From positions 1 to 17,424 of the forward strand of contig CAKOLH010000018.1 in assembly GCA_934096105.1 (NCBI GenBank): a stretch of DNA of 17,424 nt, given 5' to 3'. The position numbers were made by a program, and so were the translations under genes. This document shows, piece after piece, positions 1 through 5,983 of this stretch; positions within the stretch are counted from its first letter, which is position 1; every line of letters begins with the position of its first letter. The stretch is from an uncultured Bacilli bacterium. Its GTDB lineage: Bacteria; Bacillota_I; Bacilli_A; RF39; UBA660. The notes under the pieces are model-generated. The model was given only the letters and a program-made list of their open reading frames with translations, was not told where the DNA came from and made no database searches.

Positions 1-309
1 TATAATATATCAATAGTAAATAAGATTAAGAAAGAAGGTCCATATCATAAATATACAAATGCAGGACATATTAGTTACATTGAATTAGATGGTGATACTA
101 CTAATAACCTTGAAGCATTTGAAAAGATAGTAAGACTTATGCATGATAATGATATGGGATATGCCGCAATTAACCATCCAGTAGATAGAGATCCAGTATG
201 TGGTTATGTTGGTGTAATCGGAGATGTTTGTCCTGGCTGCGGCAGAAAAGCCTATGAAGGTGTTCCAATAGAAAAAGTAAATGAATATAAAAATAGTTGT
301 GATTGTTAA
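1..309 (+). CDS. nrdD: Anaerobic ribonucleoside-triphosphate reductase catalytic core (NrdD), 3' end only
   Basis: This is the C-terminal 102 residues of the class III ribonucleotide reductase large subunit, which reduces ribonucleotides to deoxyribonucleotides without oxygen; the 5' part lies outside the window. The recognisable end is the stretch NHPVDRDPVCGYVG followed by GDVCPGCGRK, the Zn-ribbon found near the C-terminus of NrdD. Three of its cysteines are C67, C77 and C80 (window numbering). The position where many relatives have the first Cys of a CxxC pair is Asp here (DPVC), and two further Cys (C100, C102) form a CDC ending. Translation stops with TAA at 307-309, before the glycyl-radical loop that normally completes NrdD. 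That loop is encoded by the next small ORF, in the same frame. The gene identity is secure; how the protein is completed is discussed under the next entry. Confidence 0.93.
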   Translation, partial: YNISIVNKIKKEGPYHKYTNAGHISYIELDGDTTNNLEAFEKIVRLMHDNDMGYAAINHPVDRDPVCGYVGVIGDVCPGCGRKAYEGVPIEKVNEYKNSCDC

Positions 310-327
310 AGAAAAGAGGTAATTAAA

Positions 328-498
328 ATGAAAGAAGAAGAAAAAGTTAAATTAGTCGGTGAGGGTGTAGGTTTTGAAAGAATAAGAAGAATTACAGGAT
401 ATCTAGTAGGAACTGTAGACAGATTTAACAATGGTAAAAGAGCCGAAGAAAGAGATAGAGTAAAACATTCTACTGAAGGCTTAATGAAGGCAAAATAA
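328..498 (+). CDS. nrdD: Detached glycyl-radical domain of class III ribonucleotide reductase (56 aa)
   Basis: This 56-residue ORF encodes only the radical-carrying C-terminal domain of NrdD. It contains FERIRRITGYLVGT, with G24 aligning to the glycyl radical of E. coli NrdD (RVCGYLG), then DRFNNGKRAEERDRVKH, the usual NrdD ending. It starts 18 nt after the TAA of the core gene, and has a Shine-Dalgarno GAAAAGAGGT (311-320) 7 nt before its ATG, so it looks independently translated. It is in the same frame as the core, separated by one TAA, so a split by a single stop mutation plus a new start, or stop-codon readthrough, are both conceivable. The expected role is to dock on the core, be activated by NrdG and deliver the radical. 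Detached radical domains are known for pyruvate formate-lyase (YfiD/GrcA). nrdG follows after 2 nt. Confidence 0.88.
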   Translation: MKEEEKVKLVGEGVGFERIRRITGYLVGTVDRFNNGKRAEERDRVKHSTEGLMKAK

Positions 499-500
499 AA

Positions 501-1061
501 ATGGAAATAAGATTAGCCTCTCCAGTATTACAAACAGATAGTATTGTAGATGGCGAAGGAGTACGCGCAGTTCTTTGGACTCAAGGCTGCGGACATAAGT
601 GTCCAGGATGCCATAATCCTAGCACTCATTCCTTTGACGATGGTATCCTTCTAGATATCGAAGAAGTAAAAGCCCAAATAGATAGTCTTGAAGGTCAAGA
701 TGGAATAACCTTCTCGGGAGGAGATCCTATGTATCAAGTAGATGCTTGTCTTGAACTTGCTAAATACATAAAATCTAAAAAAATGAATATCTGGTGTTAT
801 ACAGGATTCACATATGAAAACTTACTTAAACTAGGAGAAGTAAATCCTAAAATAATAGAACTCCTAAAACAAATAGATGTTCTCGTGGATGGACCCTTTA
901 TCCTTGATAAGAAAAGTTATGACTGCGTTTTCAGAGGTTCTACCAATCAAAGAATTATTGATCCAAAGAAGAGCCTAAAAGAAAAGAAAGTATGCCTCGT
1001 AGAGAAATACTATCCTAAAGATCAAAAGAAAAATAACAAAAGAGAGCGAATGTATGTTTAA
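501..1061 (+). CDS. nrdG: Anaerobic ribonucleotide reductase activating protein (NrdG)
   Basis: A radical SAM enzyme of 186 residues. It cleaves S-adenosylmethionine with a 4Fe-4S cluster and abstracts hydrogen from the NrdD glycine. The cluster motif is CxxxCxxC (C30, C34, C37, in TQGCGHKCPGCHNP). The SAM-binding GG-type motif is TFSGGDPM near residues 70-77, and the N-terminal SIVDGEGVRAVLWTQG is typical of NrdG. The last 20 residues are Lys/Arg-rich and look like a poorly conserved tail. The ATG lies 2 nt after the glycyl-radical ORF, with GAAGG (486-490) as ribosome binding site inside that ORF, so the genes are co-transcribed and probably translationally coupled. In this gene set the substrate glycine would be on the detached small subunit. 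The 3' end overlaps a terminator. Confidence 0.95.
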   Translation: MEIRLASPVLQTDSIVDGEGVRAVLWTQGCGHKCPGCHNPSTHSFDDGILLDIEEVKAQIDSLEGQDGITFSGGDPMYQVDACLELAKYIKSKKMNIWCYTGFTYENLLKLGEVNPKIIELLKQIDVLVDGPFILDKKSYDCVFRGSTNQRIIDPKKSLKEKKVCLVEKYYPKDQKKNNKRERMYV

Positions 1062-1072
1062 GCTCTCTTTTT
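1038..1072. terminator. Bidirectional Rho-independent terminator between nrdG and the convergent small gene
   Basis: The arms AAAAGAGAGC (1038-1047) and GCTCTCTTTT (1062-1071) form a perfect 10-bp stem with a 14-nt loop. A T-run ends it on the plus strand, and a T-rich stretch (GTTATTTTTC) follows the stem on the minus strand. The stop codon of nrdG (1059-1061) sits inside the loop and the convergent gene ends at 1071, so one hairpin serves both. Confidence 0.85.
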
Positions 1073-1376
1073 ATAACATATACATAGAACCATCATCTTG
1101 ATAAGAATTATTATTAGCCAGTCTCTGCTCTAAAGATTTAACTCTTGTCTCTAAACTGTTTAGTCTATTATTAATTTCATATAAAGTATTATTACCATTA
1201 TTATAACCATTCATATTATTTTGTAAATTACTAGAACCATAATTCATTCCCTGAGGAGCATATGGCATTCCATTCATTAAACTACCTGGAGGCCCTTGAT
1301 AACCAAAATTACCATACATCATATTACCTGGCATATTCTGAAAATAACCATACTGCATCATATCTCTATTATCCAT
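1071..1376 (-). CDS. Small Asn/Gly/Met/Tyr-rich protein with C-terminal coiled coil, function unknown
   Basis: I do not recognise this 101-residue protein. The first ~60 residues are low-complexity, rich in Met, Asn, Gly, Tyr and Pro (pieces such as GNMMYGNFGYQGPPGS). Residues ~64-90 form a short amphipathic coiled coil with leucine heptads (INNRLNSLETRVKSLEQRL), followed by a short polar tail. There is no signal peptide or membrane segment. A longer frame begins at 1415, but I chose the ATG at 1376 because an AAAGGA ribosome binding site lies 10 nt upstream of it on the minus strand. The gene is divergent from trmB and convergent with nrdG. The composition resembles small oligomerising coat- or matrix-like proteins, but no function can be assigned. 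That it is a real gene is supported by its start signals, a shared terminator and a -10 box. Confidence 0.7.
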   Translation of the reverse strand: MDNRDMMQYGYFQNMPGNMMYGNFGYQGPPGSLMNGMPYAPQGMNYGSSNLQNNMNGYNNGNNTLYEINNRLNSLETRVKSLEQRLANNNSYQDDGSMYML

Positions 1377-1397
1377 ATCATCACATTCCTTTACTTT

Positions 1398-1403
1398 ATT
1401 ATA
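1398..1403 (-). promoter_or_regulatory. Probable -10 box (TATAAT) for the small coiled-coil gene
   Basis: ATTATA on the plus strand reads TATAAT on the minus strand, about 22 nt upstream of the chosen ATG. No convincing -35 was found. It lies back to back with the trmB promoter. Confidence 0.5.
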
Positions 1404-1421
1404 TGCAAATAACAATAAATG

Positions 1422-1430
1422 TGCTATAAT
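1422..1430 (+). promoter_or_regulatory. Extended -10 promoter for trmB-rnc (TGC-TATAAT)
   Basis: TG at 1422-1423 and TATAAT at 1425-1430 form an extended -10 element without a clear -35. The expected transcription start near 1437 leaves a leader of only about 10 nt before the trmB ATG, with GGTGAG as ribosome binding site. Confidence 0.65.
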
Positions 1431-1447
1431 ACTATTTGTGGTGAGTT

Positions 1448-2083
1448 ATGAGATTAAAAAATATAAAAGGTGCAAGTGAAAAAATACTATTAGGGAAATA
1501 TTTTATAAATAATCCTAATGAATATAAAGGTAAATGGCATGAATTATTTAAAAATAATAATCCTATCTATATAGAAATAGGTATGGGTAAAGGGAACTTC
1601 ATTATAAAGAATGCTCTTGATAATCCAAATATTAACTACATAGGAATAGAGATGTATGATTCTGTTATCTTAAGAGCAGTAGAAAAAACTAACGAGTTAG
1701 AACTTAATAATCTGTATCTGATAAGAATGGATGCGAGACTAATCGAAGAAGTATTTGATAAAGAAATTGATTTAATATATCTAAACTTCTCTGATCCATG
1801 GCCTAAAGATAGACATGCTAAAAGAAGACTAACTAGTCCTAGATTCTTAGAAAGATATAGTAAAATATTTAGAGATAATAATAGAATTATAATGAAGACA
1901 GATAATATAGATTTATTTAATTATTCAGTAGAATCATTAAAAGAATATGGTTATAATATAGATTATTTAACTAATGATTTACATAGTGATAAAGATAATA
2001 TTATTACTACTGAATATGAAGATAAATTTACTAGTAAGGGTATTAAAATAAATTATTTTGAAGCCACTAAGGAGGTAAAATAA
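1448..2083 (+). CDS. trmB: tRNA (guanine-N7-)-methyltransferase TrmB
   Basis: A class I SAM-dependent methyltransferase of 211 residues that makes N7-methylguanosine, classically at tRNA position 46. The SAM-binding motif is IEIGMGKGNF (residues 42-51), followed by GIEMYDSVILRAVEK with the acidic ribose-binding residue. The family signature LNFSDPWPKDRHAKRRL is at residues 112-128. The length is normal for the family. The TAA overlaps the ATG of rnc by one base (TAATG), and the ribosome binding site AAGGAGGT for rnc lies in the last codons of trmB, so the two are transcribed and translated together. Both encode RNA maturation enzymes. Identity is secure. Confidence 0.96.
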   Translation: MRLKNIKGASEKILLGKYFINNPNEYKGKWHELFKNNNPIYIEIGMGKGNFIIKNALDNPNINYIGIEMYDSVILRAVEKTNELELNNLYLIRMDARLIEEVFDKEIDLIYLNFSDPWPKDRHAKRRLTSPRFLERYSKIFRDNNRIIMKTDNIDLFNYSVESLKEYGYNIDYLTNDLHSDKDNIITTEYEDKFTSKGIKINYFEATKEVK

Positions 2084-2733
2084 TGAAAGTATTTAATAAT
2101 ATAGATGTTAATCCTACGGATATGAATTTATATATAACAGCAGTTACTCATTCATCTTATACTAATGAGAATCCTAGTTATCCTGATTATGAAAGATTAG
2201 AGTTTTTAGGAGATGCTGTTTTAGAAATAGTAATTAGTGACTATTTATACAAAGAAAGAAAGTATGAAGAGGGATTAATGACTAAGATGAGAGCATCTTA
2301 TGTTTGTGAAGAAGCCTGTGCTACTTATGCTAAAGAGATGGGCTTAGATGAAGATATTAAAGTTGGTTCTGGTGAAGAGGTAAATCAGACAATCCTTGCG
2401 GATGTTTTTGAAGCTTTTGTAGCGGCTATTTACTTAGACCATGGTTTTGATTTTGTTAAGAAGTTTGTTCTTGATATTATTGTTAAGTATATTGATAGGG
2501 GAGAGAACTTCTTACATGACTACAAATCTACTCTTCAGGAGTTAGTTCAGACTGTTAAGAAGTCTGTTACTTATGAAGTGATAGATGAAGAGGGTCCTTC
2601 ACATAATAAGACTTTTACTTCTATTGTTAAGATAGATGGTATTGTTATGGGAAAGGGAACCGCAGGTAGTAAGAAAGCTTCTGAGCAAGAAGCTGCAAGA
2701 GATGCTTTAAGTAAGAGATCAGAAATTAATTAA
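2083..2733 (+). CDS. rnc: Ribonuclease III
   Basis: A double-stranded-RNA endonuclease of 216 residues that processes rRNA precursors and structured mRNAs. The N-terminal RNase III domain has the signature ERLEFLGDAVLE. E37, E40 and D44 match E. coli E38, E41 and D45, and D107/E110 (LADVFEAF) match the second metal-binding pair. A C-terminal dsRNA-binding domain starts near residue 145 (DYKSTLQELVQT) and ends with GTAGSKKASEQEAARDAL. Translation is coupled to trmB through a TAATG overlap and a perfect AAGGAGGT. Codon use differs from its neighbours: I count 12 AAG against 6 AAA for Lys, and ATT is preferred over ATA, whereas flanking genes favour AAA and ATA. This may reflect higher expression or a different history. 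Confidence 0.96.
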   Translation: MKVFNNIDVNPTDMNLYITAVTHSSYTNENPSYPDYERLEFLGDAVLEIVISDYLYKERKYEEGLMTKMRASYVCEEACATYAKEMGLDEDIKVGSGEEVNQTILADVFEAFVAAIYLDHGFDFVKKFVLDIIVKYIDRGENFLHDYKSTLQELVQTVKKSVTYEVIDEEGPSHNKTFTSIVKIDGIVMGKGTAGSKKASEQEAARDALSKRSEIN

Positions 2734-2748
2734 TATTTATTATATATT

Positions 2749-2781
2749 CACTCTAAGCCCTTAGGTCTTAGAGTGTTATTT
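2749..2781 (+). terminator. Terminator after rnc
   Basis: A 9-bp perfect stem, CACTCTAAG (2749-2757) and CTTAGAGTG (2767-2775), with a 9-nt loop and a short T-rich tail (TTATTT). Confidence 0.7.
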
Positions 2782-2782
2782 C

Positions 2783-2800
2783 GAGCCTAATTTTAGTCTC
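2783..2800. repeat. Small hairpin with one internal mismatch, similar to one upstream of uvrB
   Basis: GAGCCTAA pairs with TTAGTCTC except for one internal C-T mismatch. Read on the minus strand it becomes GAGACTAA...TTAGGCTC with an A-G mismatch, closely resembling the hairpin at 12298-12319 (GAGACTTAA...TTAAGGCTC). It sits between two terminator hairpins. With only two copies, it may be a small dispersed repeat or coincidence. Confidence 0.35.
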
Positions 2801-2828
2801 AAAATAAAATCTATTATATATAAGCCAT

Positions 2829-2866
2829 GAATAAATACCTATGTAAAGTCAGGTATTTATTCTTTT
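2829..2866 (+). terminator. Second hairpin terminator upstream of the MBL-fold gene
   Basis: A perfect 12-bp stem, GAATAAATACCT (2829-2840) and AGGTATTTATTC (2851-2862), with a 10-nt loop followed by TTTTATTA. It ends about 20 nt before the -10 box of the next operon and backs up the terminator at 2749-2781. On the minus strand the tail is poor, so it mainly serves rightward transcription. Confidence 0.75.
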
Positions 2867-2882
2867 ATTATACTAAAAACTA

Positions 2883-2891
2883 TGATACAAT
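2883..2891 (+). promoter_or_regulatory. Extended -10 promoter for the MBL-aroF-ddl-DUF1287 operon
   Basis: TGA-TACAAT (TG at 2883-2884, hexamer 2886-2891) precedes the ATG by 24 nt, with the ribosome binding site GTGAGGT in between. No clear -35 was found. Confidence 0.55.
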
Positions 2892-2915
2892 TAGTGTAGA
2901 TAAGTGAGGTAAGAT

Positions 2916-3437
2916 ATGAAAATAGATAGAGTTATTACTGATTCTTTAGAAGAAAACTGTTATATACTTGGAATAGAAGATAAAGTATTAGTAATAGATC
3001 CTGGTGATAATATAGATAAGATAAATAAAGTAATAAATAATAGAAAAGTACTTGGGGTATTAATTACACATAGGCATTTTGATCATATAGGAGCTTTATC
3101 TTATTTTGATAAAAATATAATTTATGACCGAAGTAATACTGAAGAAAAAGAATATAAAATAGATAAATTTAATTTTAATATTATATTTAATCCAGGGCAT
3201 TCTAGTGATAGTATAAGTTTTTACTTTAAGAAAGAAAATATTCTCTTTTGTGGTGATTTTATCTTTTATGAAAGTATAGGAAGATGTGATTTACCTACTG
3301 GAGACTATAATATTATGAAAGAAAGTCTTAATAAGATAAAAAGTTATCCATTGGATATGCTAATATATCCAGGCCATGGTAGAGAAACTACTCTTGGATA
3401 TGAGATAGAAAAAAATATATATTTTAGAGAGGTTTAA
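2916..3437 (+). CDS. MBL-fold metallo-hydrolase, glyoxalase II-like
   Basis: A compact metallo-beta-lactamase-fold hydrolase of 173 residues. The metal-binding motif HxHxDH is THRHFDH (H52, H54, D56, H57). Further ligands are H95 (NPGHSSDS), D114 (LFCGDFIF) and H154 (YPGHGRETT). The order and spacing match the small hydroxyacylglutathione-hydrolase-like proteins (YcbL/YqgX type) common in bacteria, which are usually slightly longer (about 200 residues). These enzymes hydrolyse thioesters such as S-lactoylglutathione or related thiols, but the substrate cannot be read from the sequence. There is no signal peptide, so it is cytosolic. It is the first gene of a four-gene operon, and aroF starts 2 nt after its stop. 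The fold assignment is firm; the exact function is not. Confidence 0.9.
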   Translation: MKIDRVITDSLEENCYILGIEDKVLVIDPGDNIDKINKVINNRKVLGVLITHRHFDHIGALSYFDKNIIYDRSNTEEKEYKIDKFNFNIIFNPGHSSDSISFYFKKENILFCGDFIFYESIGRCDLPTGDYNIMKESLNKIKSYPLDMLIYPGHGRETTLGYEIEKNIYFREV

Positions 3438-3439
3438 TT

Positions 3440-4186
3440 ATGAATATAATGAAGTTATTTAAAAATAAAAAAGTTGTAATCGCAGGTCCTTGTTCTTTTG
3501 GTACTTATGAAGAACTAGATAGTATTACTAAAAAGTTAAAAGAATTAAATGTCGATATACTTCGCGCAGGTACTTTTAAGGGAAGAACAAGTCCTTATGC
3601 CTTTCAAGGATTAAGAGAAGAAGGCGTAGAAATATTAATTGATATTGGTAAGAAATATAATATACCAGTAGTTACTGAACTAACTAGTATAGAACAAGTT
3701 AAAAAGTATGGTAATAAACTAGATATAATTCAAATAGGAGCTAGAAATATGTATAACTATGAATTATTAAAAGAAGTAGGTAAATTAAAGACTACGGTTA
3801 TATTAAAAAGAGGATTATCTGCAACATATAATGAATGGCTTTTAGCTGCTGAATATATAAAAAATGCAGGTAATGAGAATATAATTCTTTGTGAAAGAGG
3901 AATAAGAGGCTTTGAACCTACCACTAGAAACATTCTTGACATAGCGGCAGTTCCTTATATAAAGAAAAATACGAGTTATCCAATTATTGTTGATCCATCT
4001 CATGCTACTGGTACAAGATATATGATAAGACCATTATCTATAGCCTCAATAGCAGCAGGTGCAGATGGTATAATGGTTGAGGCTCATATAAGACCTGAAA
4101 AGAGTCTTTCTGATGCAGGGCAAACAATAAATATAAGTACATTAAAAGATATAATTAGTGATATAAATAAATATCAAAATATATAA
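3440..4186 (+). CDS. aroF: 3-deoxy-7-phosphoheptulonate (DAHP) synthase, single-domain type I-beta
   Basis: A TIM-barrel enzyme of 248 residues, expected to condense phosphoenolpyruvate and erythrose 4-phosphate into DAHP, the entry step of the shikimate pathway. Visible motifs are AGPCS (C18, metal ligand), LRAGTFKGRTSPYAFQGL (41-58), ILKRG (K123), VDPSHATG (H188), VEAH (E214) and SDAGQ (D225). The KPRTSPYAF-like loop and the overall order fit the type I-beta/KDO8P-like group. No N-terminal ferredoxin-like/ACT or chorismate mutase domain is attached, so feedback control by aromatic amino acids is not encoded in this chain. The start at 3440 is supported by GAGAGG upstream; a second ATG three codons in is possible. 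No other shikimate genes are nearby. The related KDO8P synthase is less likely in a cell without an outer membrane. Confidence 0.88.
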   Translation: MNIMKLFKNKKVVIAGPCSFGTYEELDSITKKLKELNVDILRAGTFKGRTSPYAFQGLREEGVEILIDIGKKYNIPVVTELTSIEQVKKYGNKLDIIQIGARNMYNYELLKEVGKLKTTVILKRGLSATYNEWLLAAEYIKNAGNENIILCERGIRGFEPTTRNILDIAAVPYIKKNTSYPIIVDPSHATGTRYMIRPLSIASIAAGADGIMVEAHIRPEKSLSDAGQTINISTLKDIISDINKYQNI

Positions 4187-4202
4187 TTAATTAGGTGATT
4201 AG

Positions 4203-5204
4203 ATGAAAAAAATAAAATTAGGTATAATATATGGTGGTTTATCCACGGAACATGAAGTATCTATTAATTCTGCGAAGAGTGTAATAGATAATTTAGATAA
4301 AGATAAATATGATATATATAAAATATATATTGATAAAAAAGGTGAATGGTATAAAGAAGATAATAAAATAGATAATGTCTTTGATTACTTAAGAAGTTTA
4401 GATGTTGTCTTTCCAGTTTTACATGGTCTATATGGCGAAGATGGTACTATACAGGGATTATTTGAGTTACTTGGAGTACCTTATGTAGGCAGTAGGGTAC
4501 TATCTAGTTCTTTAGGTATGGATAAAATATATGCTAAAATGATATTTGATAAAGTAGGAATAAAAAATGCTAAATATATTTATATCAAAAAAGTAGAAGA
4601 TAAATATATCTATATAGATAATAAATTTAATGAAAAAGAATTATCACTTCAAGATATTGCATTACTTGTAGAATCTGAATTATCACTACCAGTCTTTATA
4701 AAACCATCAAGAAGTGGTTCATCAGTTGGAATAAACAAGGCTCATACTAAAGAAGAAATAATTAAATATATTGAATATGCTTCAGGTTTTGATAACAAAA
4801 TATTAATTGAAGAAAATATTATTGGTAGAGAAATAGAATGTGCTGTATTAGGAAATAATGAGGTAGAGGCTTCGCCACTTGGTGAGATATTACCTAAAGG
4901 TGAATTTTATAGTTATAGTGCCAAATATGTAGATGACTCTAAAACAATAATACCAGACGATATAGATAAAGATATTAGTGATAAAATAAGAGAAACTGCA
5001 ATTAAAGCCTATAAGTCTCTTGACTGCTTTGGACTATCTAGAGTAGATTTCTTCTTAGAAAAAGATACTAATAGAATAATATTAAATGAAATAAATACTA
5101 TGCCAGGATTTACTACGATAAGTATGTACCCTAAGTTATGGGAAAGTACAGGATTATCTTATAGTGAGTTATTAGATAAACTAATTAGTCTTGCTTTAGA
5201 ATAG
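4203..5204 (+). CDS. ddl: D-alanine--D-alanine ligase
   Basis: An ATP-grasp ligase of 333 residues that joins two D-alanines for the peptidoglycan pentapeptide. Motifs in order are IIYGGLSTEHEVSINSAKSV (E16, first D-Ala site), HGLYGEDGTIQGL, VFIKPSRSGSSVG (ATP-grasp/serine loop, 164-176), FYSYSAKY (235-242), D282 in SRVDFF, and NEINTMPGFT (E296 and N298 as Mg ligands). The Tyr at the end of AKY is what I would expect for D-Ala-D-Ala rather than D-Ala-D-Lac ligases, where Phe is common; that inference rests on memory of the family. The ATG follows AGGTGATT (4193-4200). It is the only gene in the window ending in TAG, and that stop overlaps the AGGT ribosome binding site of the next gene. Confidence 0.96.
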   Translation: MKKIKLGIIYGGLSTEHEVSINSAKSVIDNLDKDKYDIYKIYIDKKGEWYKEDNKIDNVFDYLRSLDVVFPVLHGLYGEDGTIQGLFELLGVPYVGSRVLSSSLGMDKIYAKMIFDKVGIKNAKYIYIKKVEDKYIYIDNKFNEKELSLQDIALLVESELSLPVFIKPSRSGSSVGINKAHTKEEIIKYIEYASGFDNKILIEENIIGREIECAVLGNNEVEASPLGEILPKGEFYSYSAKYVDDSKTIIPDDIDKDISDKIRETAIKAYKSLDCFGLSRVDFFLEKDTNRIILNEINTMPGFTTISMYPKLWESTGLSYSELLDKLISLALE

Positions 5205-5210
5205 GTAATT

Positions 5211-5861
5211 ATGAAAAAGATAAAAGTAATAATAATGATAGTAACACTAGTACTAGTAATAGGACTAATATATTTATTATATATACTTAATATAATACCA
5301 CATAGAAAGTATAGTAATAGTGATTTTAATATTAATACTTATATTAGTAGTATAGATAAAGATAATGATGGCATAGATGATCAAACTGATATATTAAATA
5401 GTGTTAGAGAATATATAAAGACTAAACCAAAATACAAAAGTAAATATTATAGTACAGGTTATCATAATGATGAATATGGAGTATGTTCTGATGTAGTAGC
5501 CTTTGGGCTAAAAGATGCAGGTTATGATTTAAGAGAGCTAGTAAATAATGATATTATAAATAATAAAGAAGATTATAATATTGAAACTATAGATAAAAAT
5601 ATAGATTTTAGAAGAGTAAGAAACTTAAAAGTATATTTTGAAAGAAATAGTATTAAATTAACTACTGATATTAATGATATTTCTTCTTGGCAAGGAGGAG
5701 ATATAATTATATTTAAAAAACATATTGGTATTGTATCAGATAAAAGAAATAGTAAAGGAATACCATTTATTATCCATCATGCTAATCCATATCAATTACA
5801 TTATGAAGAAGATATATTAGAAAATAGAAATGATATTATAGGTCATTATAGAGTAAGTTAA
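5211..5861 (+). CDS. Membrane-anchored DUF1287 protein (NlpC/P60-like cysteine hydrolase)
   Basis: 216 residues: a short Lys-rich N-terminus, one hydrophobic segment at about 5-29, then an extracellular DUF1287 domain. The family features are the likely catalytic Cys92 in EYGVCSDVVAFGLKDAGYDL, NLKVYFERN, a GGD turn, HIGIVSD with the likely catalytic His, FIIHHANP with a possible third polar residue, and the C-terminal IIGHYRV. A calcium-loop-like DKDNDGIDD motif at 49-57 precedes the domain. DUF1287 belongs to the NlpC/P60 superfamily, so a role in cleaving peptidoglycan peptides outside the membrane is plausible but unproven. It lies 6 nt after ddl, linking precursor synthesis with probable wall remodelling in one operon. 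Confidence 0.85.
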   Translation: MKKIKVIIMIVTLVLVIGLIYLLYILNIIPHRKYSNSDFNINTYISSIDKDNDGIDDQTDILNSVREYIKTKPKYKSKYYSTGYHNDEYGVCSDVVAFGLKDAGYDLRELVNNDIINNKEDYNIETIDKNIDFRRVRNLKVYFERNSIKLTTDINDISSWQGGDIIIFKKHIGIVSDKRNSKGIPFIIHHANPYQLHYEEDILENRNDIIGHYRVS

Positions 5862-5900
5862 TGTAATTAAGAAAAAATTAATATAATTATAAGAAAAACT

Positions 5901-5961
5901 TAAAAAACAATCATTAAAAAACTGGTATAATGTATTTATCAGCTATAATGATTGGTTTTTA
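5901..5961 (+). terminator. Terminator hairpin that encloses the promoter of the next gene
   Basis: CAATCATTA (5908-5916) pairs with TAATGATTG (5946-5954). After one mismatch, AAAAA (5902-5906) pairs with TTTTT (5956-5960), giving a long stem ending in a U-run. The 29-nt loop contains the TGG-TATAAT promoter of the C39-like gene. Transcripts reading through from ddl/DUF1287 would carry both arms and could terminate; transcripts started inside the loop (about 5938) carry only the 3' arm and cannot. Confidence 0.6.
5923..5931 (+). promoter_or_regulatory. Extended -10 promoter (TGG-TATAAT) for the C39-like protease gene
   Basis: TG at 5923-5924 and TATAAT at 5926-5931. No -35 match lies 17 nt upstream, where an A-run is found. 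The ribosome binding site is GAGGT at 5971-5975, followed by the ATG at 5984. Confidence 0.65.
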
Positions 5962-5983
5962 ATAAGAATTGAGGTAATAATTT

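Noticed and set aside
307..327. Sequencing error splitting nrdD
   Set aside because: Not excluded, but the small ORF has a good Shine-Dalgarno at the right distance and its own N-terminal extension, which fits a genuine split better than a single-base error.
3440..4186. KDO8P synthase instead of DAHP synthase
   Set aside because: The folds are related, but KDO is an outer-membrane lipopolysaccharide sugar and the other genes indicate a Gram-positive envelope; the motifs fit type I-beta DAHP synthase.
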